From assembly GCF_038396615.1 (NCBI RefSeq), contig NZ_CP121689.1, positions 818,001 through 882,000 of the forward strand: a stretch of 64,000 bases of DNA, in the 5' to 3' direction. Shown piece after piece: positions 44,264-51,662 of the stretch. Both the position numbers and the translations under genes were made by a program. Below the pieces are notes generated by a model, which was not told where the DNA came from, made no database searches, and worked only from the letters and a program-made list of their open reading frames with translations. How positions within the stretch are numbered: the stretch's first letter is position 1; each line of letters opens with the position of its first letter. The stretch comes from Thermatribacter velox (GTDB taxonomy: Bacteria; Atribacterota; Atribacteria; Atribacterales; Thermatribacteraceae).

Positions 44264-44298
44264 TGATTTTTTCAAAGAATTGATCGAGGAAGAACAAT

Positions 44299-44347
44299 AA
44301 AACCACAAAGAGAGAGCCGCGATTTGCGGCTCTCTCTTTGTGGTTTT
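44299..44347. terminator. Strong bidirectional terminator
   Basis: A perfect 22-bp inverted repeat, AAAACCACAAAGAGAGAGCC-GC (44299-44320) and its complement (44326-44347), around a GATTT loop, with A/T ends on both sides. It separates lipoprotein A (+) from the histidine kinase (-). Confidence 0.9.
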
Positions 44348-44372
44348 GCAGTCTTAGAGAGTGTTTTGGTCT

Positions 44373-46121
44373 TCAAACCCCCGGCAGCCTGAAATAGAAC
44401 CTGCTTCCCCGACCAACCTTGCTCTCTACCCCGATTTCTCCCCCGTGGAGCTCAACGATTTGCTTGGCTATGGCCAGGCCCAGGCCTAATCCTCCGTGCT
44501 TTTTAGCCCGGGATTTCTCCACCCGGTAAAAGCGCTCAAAAATATAGGGTATCTCCTCTTCAGGAATGCCAGGTCCCTGGTCTTCGATGCTAACTTCCAC
44601 CGAGTCTTCTCTTGAAGTGGCAGTTATGGTGATGGTCCCACCTTGGGGAGAGAAAAAAATAGCGTTTCCAAGTAAGTTCAAAATGATCTGTTCTATGCGG
44701 TCTTCATCGACCAGAACCCGGGGAAGGTCGGGAGTGATTTCGGTCTTTATTTTCAGCTCTTTTTCTTCAATCTGGGGAGTGAGTTTTAAAATAGAGCGTG
44801 CAATGAGTGAAGCCAGGTCTGCTTCTTTTCGCTCCAGCTCCACCTTTCCACTTTCCAGACGAGCAAGCTCCAGGACGTCGGAAACCAGTCTTCCCAGACG
44901 CAGAGTCTCCTGGTGCATTATCTGAAGGTATTTTTCTCTTTCTTGCTCATCAATAACCCCATCAATCATGGCTTCCAGGAACCCCCGGATGGAAGTCAGA
45001 GGAGTGCGCAACTCATGGGATACATTGGCTAAGAACTCGCGGCGTACCTTTTCTATTTTCTTGAGCTCGCTTACGTCCTGGAATACACCCACGGCTCCAT
45101 AAAGCTCGTTTTTTTCTCCCTTGAGCGGAGATACAAGGAGTATGAAATGGCGGCCGTCGGGAAGTGAAAACTCTCCCGAGCTTTCCTCTCCTTCCTCAAT
45201 AGCTCTCAAGAAGGGTTCTTTGGCTTTTTCAGGTAGCGGGGACTCCAGGATGTTGTTTGTTTTTAAAAGGTTTTTCCAGCTTTCCAAAAAAGCGGGATTA
45301 GCAAGGAGCACTCTTCCACTTCTGTCCACAGCCACCACGCCTTCCTGCATGTTTTTAAGGATGTTTTCTATCTGTGCCTTCTCTCTTTCTAGGGTTTTGA
45401 GGGTTTCTCCCAGGGTGTGAGAGAGAAAGTTCACGTCCTGGGCAAGTTCTGCAATTTCATCTTCCTGCTCAAGTTCAATGACCGTGTCAAAGTTGCCTGA
45501 GGCCATGGAACGCGCCTTTTCCCGTATCATCTGGAGGGGTCGGGTGATGGAACGAGAAAAGCGAAAAGCGAGAAGAAAGGAAAGGCCTACGGCAAAAAGA
45601 CCAGAGAGCAAAGTTAGCCGTAAAACGGTGTTGACCGTGGCGGTGGTATCGGCAAGGGGTGAAAAAAGCGCCAGGGCTCCCAGAAAGCGTTCTTCCTCTT
45701 TCAGGGGAAAGACCGCAAGCAGAAAATTCTGCCCGGAAAAAGGAATGGTCGCTTTTTCAAAAATTCTCTGTCCTTCCATCAGCCTTCTGCGGGCTTCTTC
45801 CAGAAACCTGCGCTGGCGCTGGGGGATAGGGAAAGGCGGTGGATTGGAGAGGTCCTCTTCAGAAAGAAAGAGTACCCTGATATCCCGGGAGAGGGCACGG
45901 GTTTCAAGAATCCTTCGTATATTGGCAGGAAGCCTTCCATTCTGAAGGTAAGAAAGGATTATTTTGGAGAGATTTTCTCCTTCCTGCAGGATTTCTTTCT
46001 CTTTAAGGTTCAGGTAATAGTTACGAAACAAAAACACAGTAACCAGGCTCAAAACACCCACTGAGGCGAGTACCACTATTAGATAAGAGAGAAGCAGCTT
46101 TCTGAAGAGAGAGCTCTTCAT
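44373..46121 (-). CDS. Membrane sensor histidine kinase (PhoR/ResE-like)
   Basis: 582 residues: two membrane segments (about 8-32 and 160-184) enclosing an extracytoplasmic sensor of about 125 residues, then HAMP (SITRPLQMIREKARSMASGNFDT), PAS (ILKNMQEGVVAVDRSGRVLLANPAF), HisKA (EFLANVSHELRTPLTSIRGF) and HATPase (N box LLGNAIFFSPQGG, DQGPGIP, GGLGLGLAIAKQIVELHGG). In the N box the usual second Asn is replaced (GNAIFF against the common xNAxKY). It overlaps its OmpR-type partner by 4 bases and lies between lipoproteins A and B, so it may sense the cell envelope. Confidence 0.93.
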   Translation of the reverse strand: MKSSLFRKLLLSYLIVVLASVGVLSLVTVFLFRNYYLNLKEKEILQEGENLSKIILSYLQNGRLPANIRRILETRALSRDIRVLFLSEEDLSNPPPFPIPQRQRRFLEEARRRLMEGQRIFEKATIPFSGQNFLLAVFPLKEEERFLGALALFSPLADTTATVNTVLRLTLLSGLFAVGLSFLLAFRFSRSITRPLQMIREKARSMASGNFDTVIELEQEDEIAELAQDVNFLSHTLGETLKTLEREKAQIENILKNMQEGVVAVDRSGRVLLANPAFLESWKNLLKTNNILESPLPEKAKEPFLRAIEEGEESSGEFSLPDGRHFILLVSPLKGEKNELYGAVGVFQDVSELKKIEKVRREFLANVSHELRTPLTSIRGFLEAMIDGVIDEQEREKYLQIMHQETLRLGRLVSDVLELARLESGKVELERKEADLASLIARSILKLTPQIEEKELKIKTEITPDLPRVLVDEDRIEQIILNLLGNAIFFSPQGGTITITATSREDSVEVSIEDQGPGIPEEEIPYIFERFYRVEKSRAKKHGGLGLGLAIAKQIVELHGGEIGVESKVGRGSRFYFRLPGV

Positions 46122-46813
46122 GGTTTTTCTATTTCAAAGCGGTATCCCACACCCCACACGGTTTTTATGGGTGCCGGGAATCCTGCATCAGAAAACTTTT
46201 TGCGAATTCTTTTGATATGGGCGTCAACCGTTCGGGAGTCTCCAGCAAAATCGTAGCCCCACACTCGTTCCAGTAGCTCTTCTCGGTTAAAGACGCGGTG
46301 AGGGTTCTGGGCCAGGAAGGCGAGAAGCTCGAACTCCTTGGGGGTTAGCTCAAGCGTACTATTTCTCACCTTCACCTCATAGGCATCAAGGTCGATGGAA
46401 AAGCCGGGAAAACTAAGGTGCTTTGCTACTTGTCCTGGTGTTTCTCCCGAATTACTTACCCTGCGGAGCACGGCTTTGACTCTGGCTACCATTTCCCGGG
46501 GGCTGAAGGGCTTGGGTATGTAGTCGTCTGCCCCGATTTCAAGACCCACTACCCGGTCAATTTCCTCATCTCTTGCGGTGAGCATGATGATGGGCACTTT
46601 CGAAAACTGCCGTACTTCCCGGCAGACTTCAAAGCCATCCTTTCCAGGGAGCATAATGTCCAGTATTACCAGCTCAAATGGACGCTGGCGCAGCTTTTGA
46701 AGCGCTTCTTCGCCATCAAAGGCCTGTTCCACTTCAAAGCCCTCTTTTTTGAGGTACATGGCTACCAGCTCAGAAACTTGCTGTTCGTCTTCAACCACCA
46801 GTATTTTAGCCAT
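46118..46813 (-). CDS. OmpR/PhoB-family response regulator
   Basis: 231 residues. Receiver with ILVVEDEQQVSELVAMYL, phospho-acceptor in FELVILDIMLPGKDGFEV (Asp about 51) and Lys in GADDYIPKPFSPREM. Winged-helix domain with LTPKEFELLAFLAQNPHRVFNREELLERVWGYDF and RTVDAHIKRIRKKF. The frame opens with GTG at 46825, but the ATG at 46813 gives the family N-terminus. TATAAT lies at 46835-46830. Proteins of this family bind direct repeats, which makes it a candidate reader of the 22-bp repeats nearby. Confidence 0.93.
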   Translation of the reverse strand: MAKILVVEDEQQVSELVAMYLKKEGFEVEQAFDGEEALQKLRQRPFELVILDIMLPGKDGFEVCREVRQFSKVPIIMLTARDEEIDRVVGLEIGADDYIPKPFSPREMVARVKAVLRRVSNSGETPGQVAKHLSFPGFSIDLDAYEVKVRNSTLELTPKEFELLAFLAQNPHRVFNREELLERVWGYDFAGDSRTVDAHIKRIRKKFSDAGFPAPIKTVWGVGYRFEIEKP

Positions 46814-46889
46814 AAAAATCACCACTTCTATTATAAGGGTTAGCTGGGAAAATAATTTGAATAAATTGTGAAGAGATTTTGAATTTCAG

Positions 46890-46958
46890 AATAGGACTTG
46901 CCTGGTAGGGGAATAGGAGTTATTTCCCATATACTTCGCACAGGAAACTGCCTATACT
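46890..46958 (+). promoter_or_regulatory. Tandem operator-like repeats and -10 before lipoprotein B
   Basis: AATAGGACTT (46890-46899) and AATAGGAGTT (46912-46921) are 22 bases apart. The second is completed by TTCCCAT (46924-46930), giving ATAGGA-N5-TTCCCAT. TATACT (46953-46958) is the -10, 41 bases after the second copy begins. The site lies in the 184-base divergent gap shared with the OmpR-type regulator. Confidence 0.65.
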
Positions 46959-47009
46959 TTGAGCTAACGTTGGAGATTTTAGAAAGTTCGGAAAGGAGTC
47001 TGAACAACG

Positions 47010-48065
47010 ATGAAAAAACTCAATTTTGCTAAAAGTCTGGCTCTGCTCACAGGATTGCTCTTTCTCCTCCTTTTCCTCACTGGCTGCCTGCAGCAGGGAG
47101 CTCAGTTTGGTGCTCCAGGAGGAGTGAGCATTCAGGGTAAAGTGGCAGTACCTGATTCAGATTGTGTGGTTTCTTCCTGCACTAATCCTCAGGTTTCCTC
47201 AGGCAACGAACCAGTACCAGAAGTCAAAGTAAGTCTTATGGGAGAAAACGGCAACAACCTGGTTACCTACACCAACCAGTGTGGAGAGTATGAGGTATCT
47301 GGCGCTCAGGATTCCTGCTACATCCTCTATGCCAAAGTAAAAGATAACATGTGGGTGAAGCAGGGAATCATCCCTGAAGGAAACAGCTACAATGCCGGTG
47401 AAGCCAATGCTTACACCACTGCTCAGGTGATCATCTATGAAGTTGCCAAACAGCTTTACCCCGATCAGGTGCAGTGCAGTGACATCCCAGGCTTTGTTCC
47501 CACCCCAGAGCTTATAGAAGCAGTAGAAAATGCCCTCAAAGAATGCCGCGATGCCCAGCAGGATGCAACTGTTGCCCAGCTTGCCTCAGCGATTGTGCGC
47601 AACCTCTTTGGTGCACCAGGTGGAGGAGTACCGGGTGGTGGAATAGTTATCGTGACTGGTGGTGGAGGCAATGGTGGCGGCGGAGACGATGGCAGAGATG
47701 GAAACGGAACAGACGGTACTGGAGATAGTGAAAACAATGATGGCAACACATACAACTACTATGACTATTCCACCAATATTACCAACAACTACTATTATGG
47801 TTCTCAGGATGAAGACAATGGTGGTGCTGATGAGAATAACGGTGGTAATGGTTCAAATGGCGGAAGCGATAACGATGACAATGATAACGATAACGACGAC
47901 GATGATAATAATGGATGGTGCGGTCCAGGAAACGGCAATGGCAACTGCCCCAATCCAGGAAATGGTAACGGCAACCTGAATGGTAGCGGCCCGGGCTCTG
48001 GCAACAACGGCCAAAACAACGGCTGGGGTAACGGTCATGGTAATGCTCACGGGCGCGACAAGTAG
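47010..48065 (+). CDS. Surface lipoprotein B with Gly/Asn/Asp-rich tail
   Basis: 351-residue lipoprotein. Lipobox LTGC (Cys about 25). Residues to about 222 are nearly the same as in lipoprotein A (anchor module, NAYTTAQVIIYEVAKQLYP, CRDAQQDATVAQLASAIVRNLFGAPGGG). The last about 130 residues are low-complexity: an aromatic patch (NTYNYYDYSTNITNNYYYG), a run of Asp/Asn, and a Gly/Asn-rich end with two Cys (GWCGPGNGNGNCPNPGNG). Such composition suggests an extended, possibly Ca-binding or matrix-associated surface segment. Codon wobble is normal for the region, so this is a real tail and not a frameshift product. Followed by a terminator. Confidence 0.8.
   Translation: MKKLNFAKSLALLTGLLFLLLFLTGCLQQGAQFGAPGGVSIQGKVAVPDSDCVVSSCTNPQVSSGNEPVPEVKVSLMGENGNNLVTYTNQCGEYEVSGAQDSCYILYAKVKDNMWVKQGIIPEGNSYNAGEANAYTTAQVIIYEVAKQLYPDQVQCSDIPGFVPTPELIEAVENALKECRDAQQDATVAQLASAIVRNLFGAPGGGVPGGGIVIVTGGGGNGGGGDDGRDGNGTDGTGDSENNDGNTYNYYDYSTNITNNYYYGSQDEDNGGADENNGGNGSNGGSDNDDNDNDNDDDDNNGWCGPGNGNGNCPNPGNGNGNLNGSGPGSGNNGQNNGWGNGHGNAHGRDK
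47571..47677 (+). repeat. 107-bp segment identical to 42428-42534
   Basis: Second copy of the identical block at the boundary between anchor module and tail; see the entry at 42428. A recent recombination or gene-conversion tract is the simplest reading. Confidence 0.9.
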
Positions 48066-48101
48066 TAGGTAGGGATTAACTGATACAGAGCGCGTTTGCT
48101 T

Positions 48102-48134
48102 AAAAGAGGCAGCTTGAGCTGCCTCTTTTCTTTT
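48102..48134 (+). terminator. Rho-independent terminator after lipoprotein B
   Basis: AAAAGAGGCAGC (48102-48113), TTGA loop, GCTGCCTCTTTT (48118-48129), then CTTTTT. Confidence 0.88.
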
Positions 48135-48135
48135 T

Positions 48136-48810
48136 ATGTGTACAATAGTTGGTGAAGAAGAGGTTTCTGGTGAACGGGATTTTAAAAAACGGGTGCTGGT
48201 AGACTTGGCGCGTGTTATACTTGCTCAACCCAATTGGGAAATGAGTATCCGCTTCTCGGAACTGCTGGTTCTCTCTGCTCCTTCTTTTTTTGAAGCGCTC
48301 TGGGGCTCTTCACGATTTGTAATCGCCAGGCGCTGTTTTTTGCGGAAAAGAAACCTTTTCAGCTACCAACACGCTCTTTTCGTTGAAGAAGAGGGCAGAA
48401 TAGCAGGAATGGCACTTGGATGTTCCTTTGACGAGAAACACAGGGAGCGGCTACTCACCGGCCTTTTAATGGCCCGCTACCTTTTGCTTTCTCGGGAGTG
48501 GAAGCGAATTCCATTTCTCCTGCACATTTCTCCTCTGGGTGAGATAAACCAGGGTGAATTTTACCTCAGCAATCTGGCTGTGTATCCTGAGTTTCAGAGG
48601 CGGGGGTTGGGAAGCATGCTCCTTGGCGAGCTGGAGATAAGGGCCAGGGGGATTGGGGCAGACTACCTGCTTCTGGACGTTGAAGGAGAAAATACTGGTG
48701 CTTTCGCTTTTTACAGGCGGCTCGGTTATTCCCTTGAAGGTGCATTGCCTCCGGTTAAGCTGGGTAGTGCGCTTTTTCAGTTCTTGAGGATGAAAAAGTG
48801 CTTAAAATAG
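48136..48810 (+). CDS. GNAT-family N-acetyltransferase
   Basis: 224 residues. The C-terminal GNAT core is clear: GEFYLSNLAVYPEFQRRGLGSMLLGELEIRARGIGADYLLLDVEGENTGAFAFYRRLGY contains the acetyl-CoA loop RRGLGS. The N-terminal 120 residues are less typical. The start is uncertain: ATG at 48136 follows the terminator T-run with no ribosome site, and a GTG at 48193 is an alternative. The gene's stop lies inside the operator of the next gene. Confidence 0.8.
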   Translation: MCTIVGEEEVSGERDFKKRVLVDLARVILAQPNWEMSIRFSELLVLSAPSFFEALWGSSRFVIARRCFLRKRNLFSYQHALFVEEEGRIAGMALGCSFDEKHRERLLTGLLMARYLLLSREWKRIPFLLHISPLGEINQGEFYLSNLAVYPEFQRRGLGSMLLGELEIRARGIGADYLLLDVEGENTGAFAFYRRLGYSLEGALPPVKLGSALFQFLRMKKCLK

Positions 48811-48852
48811 GAAATTTTTCCTATGGTCAGCACGATTACTTTGTTTTAGCAT
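48806..48852 (+). promoter_or_regulatory. Palindromic operator-like element and -10 before lipoprotein C
   Basis: ATAGGAA-ATTT-TTCCTAT (48807-48824) is a perfect inverted repeat that overlaps the GNAT stop codon. TAGCAT (48847-48852) is the -10 candidate, 41 bases after AATAGG begins at 48806. Spacing matches the elements before lipoproteins A and B. Confidence 0.6.
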
Positions 48853-48885
48853 GTGGGAAATGCCGAGATTAACGGAGAAAAGACT

Positions 48886-49443
48886 ATGTCAAGACTGCAC
48901 ATTTTACCAGTCCTGATAGCAGGAATTCTTTTTGTAGGGGGTTGTTTGGGTGGTGCCGTTGTTGGAGAGCCTCGGGTGAATTCCTGCCTTCTGTGCGGCC
49001 GAATAGATTTACCCGCAGAATGCGGGGGGTCAGCTTTTGCAAAAGTGCATATTGAAAATGAGTACGGTCAGGTCTATCTCTTGGAAGCGAATTCCCGTGG
49101 AGAATTTCAGCTTGAGGATTTTTCTGGAGAGGCAGCTTTGATTTACGCTGAAAAGGGCGGGATGGCACTTGCAGCTTCCCTTTATCCTCTTTCCAGCGAG
49201 GCAGTTCAAAACTTTGTGGAGCTCAATGCCTATACGACTGCTCAGGTTGCAGTATATGAAGTGGCAAAGGAGCTTTACCCGCAGGCGGTTTTTATACGAG
49301 ACATTCCCAACTTTCTGGTTCCTGAAAGTCTGGTTAGCCTGGTCGCAGAAGAAATCGCCCATTGTGCTAACCCTCTGCACTCGGCCCGGGTGCGTGAGAA
49401 AGCCCTGGAAATTATAGATGTCTGGTTTGGCAGCGCTCAGTGA
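48886..49443 (+). CDS. Surface lipoprotein C (anchor module only)
   Basis: 185 residues; lipobox VGGC (Cys about 20). It keeps the family core in diverged form: a Cys-containing beta domain (CLLCGRIDLPAECGG), GEFQLEDFSG, the signature LNAYTTAQVAVYEVAKELYP, RDIPNF, and a final helix ending in HC. There is no tail: the chain stops at VWFGSAQ, the point where the others continue into GAPGGG. GGAGAAAAGACT precedes the ATG at 48886; the frame opens earlier at 48853 within the promoter. It converges on the DUF6512-like gene with 7 bases of overlap. Confidence 0.8.
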   Translation: MSRLHILPVLIAGILFVGGCLGGAVVGEPRVNSCLLCGRIDLPAECGGSAFAKVHIENEYGQVYLLEANSRGEFQLEDFSGEAALIYAEKGGMALAASLYPLSSEAVQNFVELNAYTTAQVAVYEVAKELYPQAVFIRDIPNFLVPESLVSLVAEEIAHCANPLHSARVREKALEIIDVWFGSAQ

Positions 49444-49955
49444 CTGCCAAGGGTGAGTGGGTCAACGAAGAGGTCTATCCAGGGTTTCTGGTAAGTGAAA
49501 ACAGAAAAGAAGACCAGAGCAACAACAAACAGAACCAGAACAGAGAGACCAAAACCTGTGGGAAGTTCCCTGAACTCGAGTGCTTTTTCTACCTGCCTGG
49601 CGATTATTCCCGATAAAAAAGTTACCGTCAGTGCCCAGGTGAGTTCTGCCTGCAAGCCAAACTTGCCAATCAGAGCCGGTGCAAGATACCAGATAATCAC
49701 TATGGACCAGGGAACAAAGATGGTAGCGAACATCCGTGAAGTCCAGAAATTTGAAAGCAGCTTCTTTCTTCTCATCAGAAAGTATTCAATTATACTCGCA
49801 AAGAAGTAGGCGTAGAAACCGATTTTGAGATGCTCGAATACTGATTCATCTACGCCTGAGATAGGTTTGAACGTTTCAATGCCAGTCACCTCATAGGCAA
49901 AGTGGAGCAGAGCATAGATACCGAGATAAAGCAACACTTTTCCAAGCGTGTTCAA
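49437..49955 (-). CDS. DUF6512-like integral membrane protein
   Basis: 172 residues with five hydrophobic segments. The VDESVFEHLKIGFYAYFFASIIEY motif (Asp-Glu-Ser-x-x-x-His-x-Lys) near residue 38 is shared with the DUF6512 family, whose role is unknown. AAGGAGG precedes the ATG. It stands alone on the minus strand between lipoprotein C and tRNA-Arg. Confidence 0.65.
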   Translation of the reverse strand: MNTLGKVLLYLGIYALLHFAYEVTGIETFKPISGVDESVFEHLKIGFYAYFFASIIEYFLMRRKKLLSNFWTSRMFATIFVPWSIVIIWYLAPALIGKFGLQAELTWALTVTFLSGIIARQVEKALEFRELPTGFGLSVLVLFVVALVFFSVFTYQKPWIDLFVDPLTLGSH

Positions 49956-49971
49956 GGAATATACCTCCTTG

Positions 49972-49999
49972 TTGACTTCTCGTTTTATCTGGTTACAAT
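49972..49999 (+). promoter_or_regulatory. Promoter of tRNA-Arg
   Basis: TTGACT (49972-49977), 16-base spacer, TACAAT (49994-49999), 13 bases before the tRNA. Confidence 0.75.
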
Positions 50000-50011
50000 A
50001 TTAATGGAAAT

Positions 50012-50088
50012 GCGCCCGTAGCTCAACAGGATAGAGCGTCGGCCTCCGGAGCCGAAGGTTGGAGGTTCAAATCCTCTCGGGCGCACCA
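50012..50088 (+). tRNA. tRNA-Arg (CCG)
   Basis: 77 bases including encoded CCA. Acceptor GCGCCCG pairs with CGGGCGC. The anticodon stem TCGGC/GCCGA encloses CTCCGGA, giving anticodon CCG. The T-arm GGAGGTTCAAATCCTC is normal. Confidence 0.95.
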
Positions 50089-50098
50089 GTTTTTAGCT

Positions 50099-50416
50099 TT
50101 ACTTTCCAAAATATTCCCTCTGCAGTGCGGCCTGGGCAATCTGGTTGCTTGGTCCATCTCCTCTGGCAACACTCACCGATGCTTTGCTTCCCAGAGCTTC
50201 AAAAATTTCTGCTACTTCCCTGTGAGTAAATCCCGGACAAAGAGTAATGGCGTCAATAGCTTCTTTTTCGTAAAGTTCACGAGCACTTCTCAGCGCTTCT
50301 TCCAGGTTTTTTGCAACAACCGACCAGAGCTGATATTTGCCAGTATCTACGAAGGAGAGGTGCTTTTTGGGGTCCGCATCAGGGGCATAAGAGAGAAAAA
50401 GAGTCTTGAAAGCCAT
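50099..50416 (-). CDS. DUF6506-like small protein
   Basis: 105-residue soluble protein (FLSYAPDADPKKHLSFVDTG, ITLCPGFTHREVAEIFEALG, SVSVARGDGPSN). It resembles the DUF6506 family of small alpha/beta proteins with unknown function. No operon partners. The 3' end faces tRNA-Arg. Confidence 0.6.
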   Translation of the reverse strand: MAFKTLFLSYAPDADPKKHLSFVDTGKYQLWSVVAKNLEEALRSARELYEKEAIDAITLCPGFTHREVAEIFEALGSKASVSVARGDGPSNQIAQAALQREYFGK

Positions 50417-50492
50417 TTTACATATCCTCTCTTGAACAATGAAATCTGGACCTTAAAGCCCTTTTGCAAAGGAGGTGCAGCGCTTTTAGCAG

Positions 50493-50547
50493 AAAAAAAC
50501 ATCACGTAACCGGGTTTAAAGAACTCTCGGTTACGTGATGTTTTTTT
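50493..50547 (-). terminator. Terminator of the secreted-protein operon
   Basis: A 20-bp stem, AAAAAAACATCACGTAACCG (50493-50512) with its complement at 50528-50547, and a 15-base loop. Read on the minus strand it ends in TTTTTTT, 49 bases after the lipoprotein D stop. Confidence 0.88.
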
Positions 50548-50596
50548 GGAGTTTCGCAACCAGTCTTCACTTGTATCTTCCCCGGGTACTGTTGGT

Positions 50597-51391
50597 TTAA
50601 CCACAGGTTGGACAGTTTGGGAATGAAGGCGCGGGTGGAGGTGGTGGTGATGGCGGTGATGGCGGTGATGGCACTTCCGGAACTTCTGGTGGCTCAGGCG
50701 GTGGTTCTTCCTCGCCGTTTCCAGGTGTTTCCCCGTTACCTCCATTTTCTCCTTCGTTTCCACCGTTAGTAACTACAGGCGGTGTTCCTGCTTCTCCAGG
50801 TGCACCAAAGAGATTGTTGACCAAGGCTTCTACCAGGGCTATTACCTGAGGATCACCCTGGGCGTCTTCGCAATTAGCCAGAACATTTTTCACTGCCTGA
50901 ACTATTTCGTCAGTTGGCTCAAGAAAAGGTATGTCAGCAATTTCCACAGCTCCCGGGTAAAGCCGTTCTGCAACTTCATAGATGATTACCTGAGAGGTAG
51001 TGTAGTAATTGGCTTCACCCGCTTCCTGAGAATTGGGAGTGAGCGTAGCAATGCCCTTTTTAACGATTATATTGCCTTTGTAGGCATAAATTACGTAGGC
51101 TTCACCAGCTTTGCCTGTGAACCGATATTCTCCTTTTTCGTCAGTTTCAGTTGTAACACGGGTTCCCTCGTCTCCAATTATAAGAAGATCTGCATTGGAG
51201 AGCGGAACTCCTTCGCTGATTTGGGGATTTTCTTTAAAGTCAATGTAGCAGAGGGTATCTCCTTCGGGGTTGGCAACCACTCCCCTGACTACCACGGCGA
51301 CTCGGAAACTCGTACCCAGGCAGCCCCCCAGGAAGACCAGACTTAAGGCTAAAATTGCAGTAAGTGGCAAGACCCATTTTTTTATGGACAT
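50597..51391 (-). CDS. Surface lipoprotein D with Pro-rich tail ending in CxxC
   Basis: 264 residues; lipobox LGGC (Cys about 24). The shared module is diverged but clear: GEYRFTGKAGEAYVIYAYKGN, ANYYTTSQVIIYEVAERLYP, ADIPFLEPTDEIVQAVKNVL, and NLFGAPGEAG. The tail runs from a Gly/Asn/Glu stretch into Pro-rich repeats (PEVPSPPSPPSPPPPP) and ends FPNCPTCG at the very C-terminus. The frame opens further upstream; the ATG at 51391 has GAAGGTG six bases before it and a proper signal peptide. It is the last gene of a four-gene minus-strand operon (52888 to 50597). Confidence 0.8.
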   Translation of the reverse strand: MSIKKWVLPLTAILALSLVFLGGCLGTSFRVAVVVRGVVANPEGDTLCYIDFKENPQISEGVPLSNADLLIIGDEGTRVTTETDEKGEYRFTGKAGEAYVIYAYKGNIIVKKGIATLTPNSQEAGEANYYTTSQVIIYEVAERLYPGAVEIADIPFLEPTDEIVQAVKNVLANCEDAQGDPQVIALVEALVNNLFGAPGEAGTPPVVTNGGNEGENGGNGETPGNGEEEPPPEPPEVPEVPSPPSPPSPPPPPAPSFPNCPTCG

Positions 51392-51405
51392 ATAAACACC
51401 TTCTT

Positions 51406-51645
51406 TCATTTGATTTCCACACACTCGTGGTGGTGATAGGTTTCGCAGTCACCGTTTATGCAGGTCACAACAGTAACACTTTCGCAGGATATGCCGCTTC
51501 CTGAAGAGGTTATCACCACTCCTTCGGGAAGCTCATCAGTGAGGGAAAGACTTTCTCTTCCAACCGTGGCCTGGTTACAGCCGGCAGCAAATCCCGCGAA
51601 AACCAGAACCAGCAATATAAAACCTGTCAACAGTTTATTTTTCAT
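51406..51645 (-). CDS. Small lipoprotein (79 aa)
   Basis: Signal peptide and lipobox AAGC (Cys about 23), then a short mature part with an acidic-Ser region and a Cys/His-rich end (CESVTVVTCINGDCETYHHHECVEIK covers the last 26 residues: four Cys and three His). The Cys/His set could bind metal or form disulfides. Not recognised. It sits between two secreted-protein genes with 15-18 base gaps, in the same operon. Confidence 0.7.
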   Translation of the reverse strand: MKNKLLTGFILLVLVFAGFAAGCNQATVGRESLSLTDELPEGVVITSSGSGISCESVTVVTCINGDCETYHHHECVEIK

Positions 51646-51662
51646 ATTGAGCTCCTCTTAAG

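Noticed and set aside
47465-48050. Several overlapping open frames within the lipoprotein B tail on both strands
   Set aside because: They are by-products of low-complexity GGN/AAY codons; the main frame has the lipobox, ribosome site and terminator.
47010-48065. Tail of lipoprotein B as a frameshifted SdrD-B region
   Set aside because: The frame stays open, keeps a consistent Gly/Asn/Asp code and ends just before a terminator; no SdrD-B motifs appear in the other frames.
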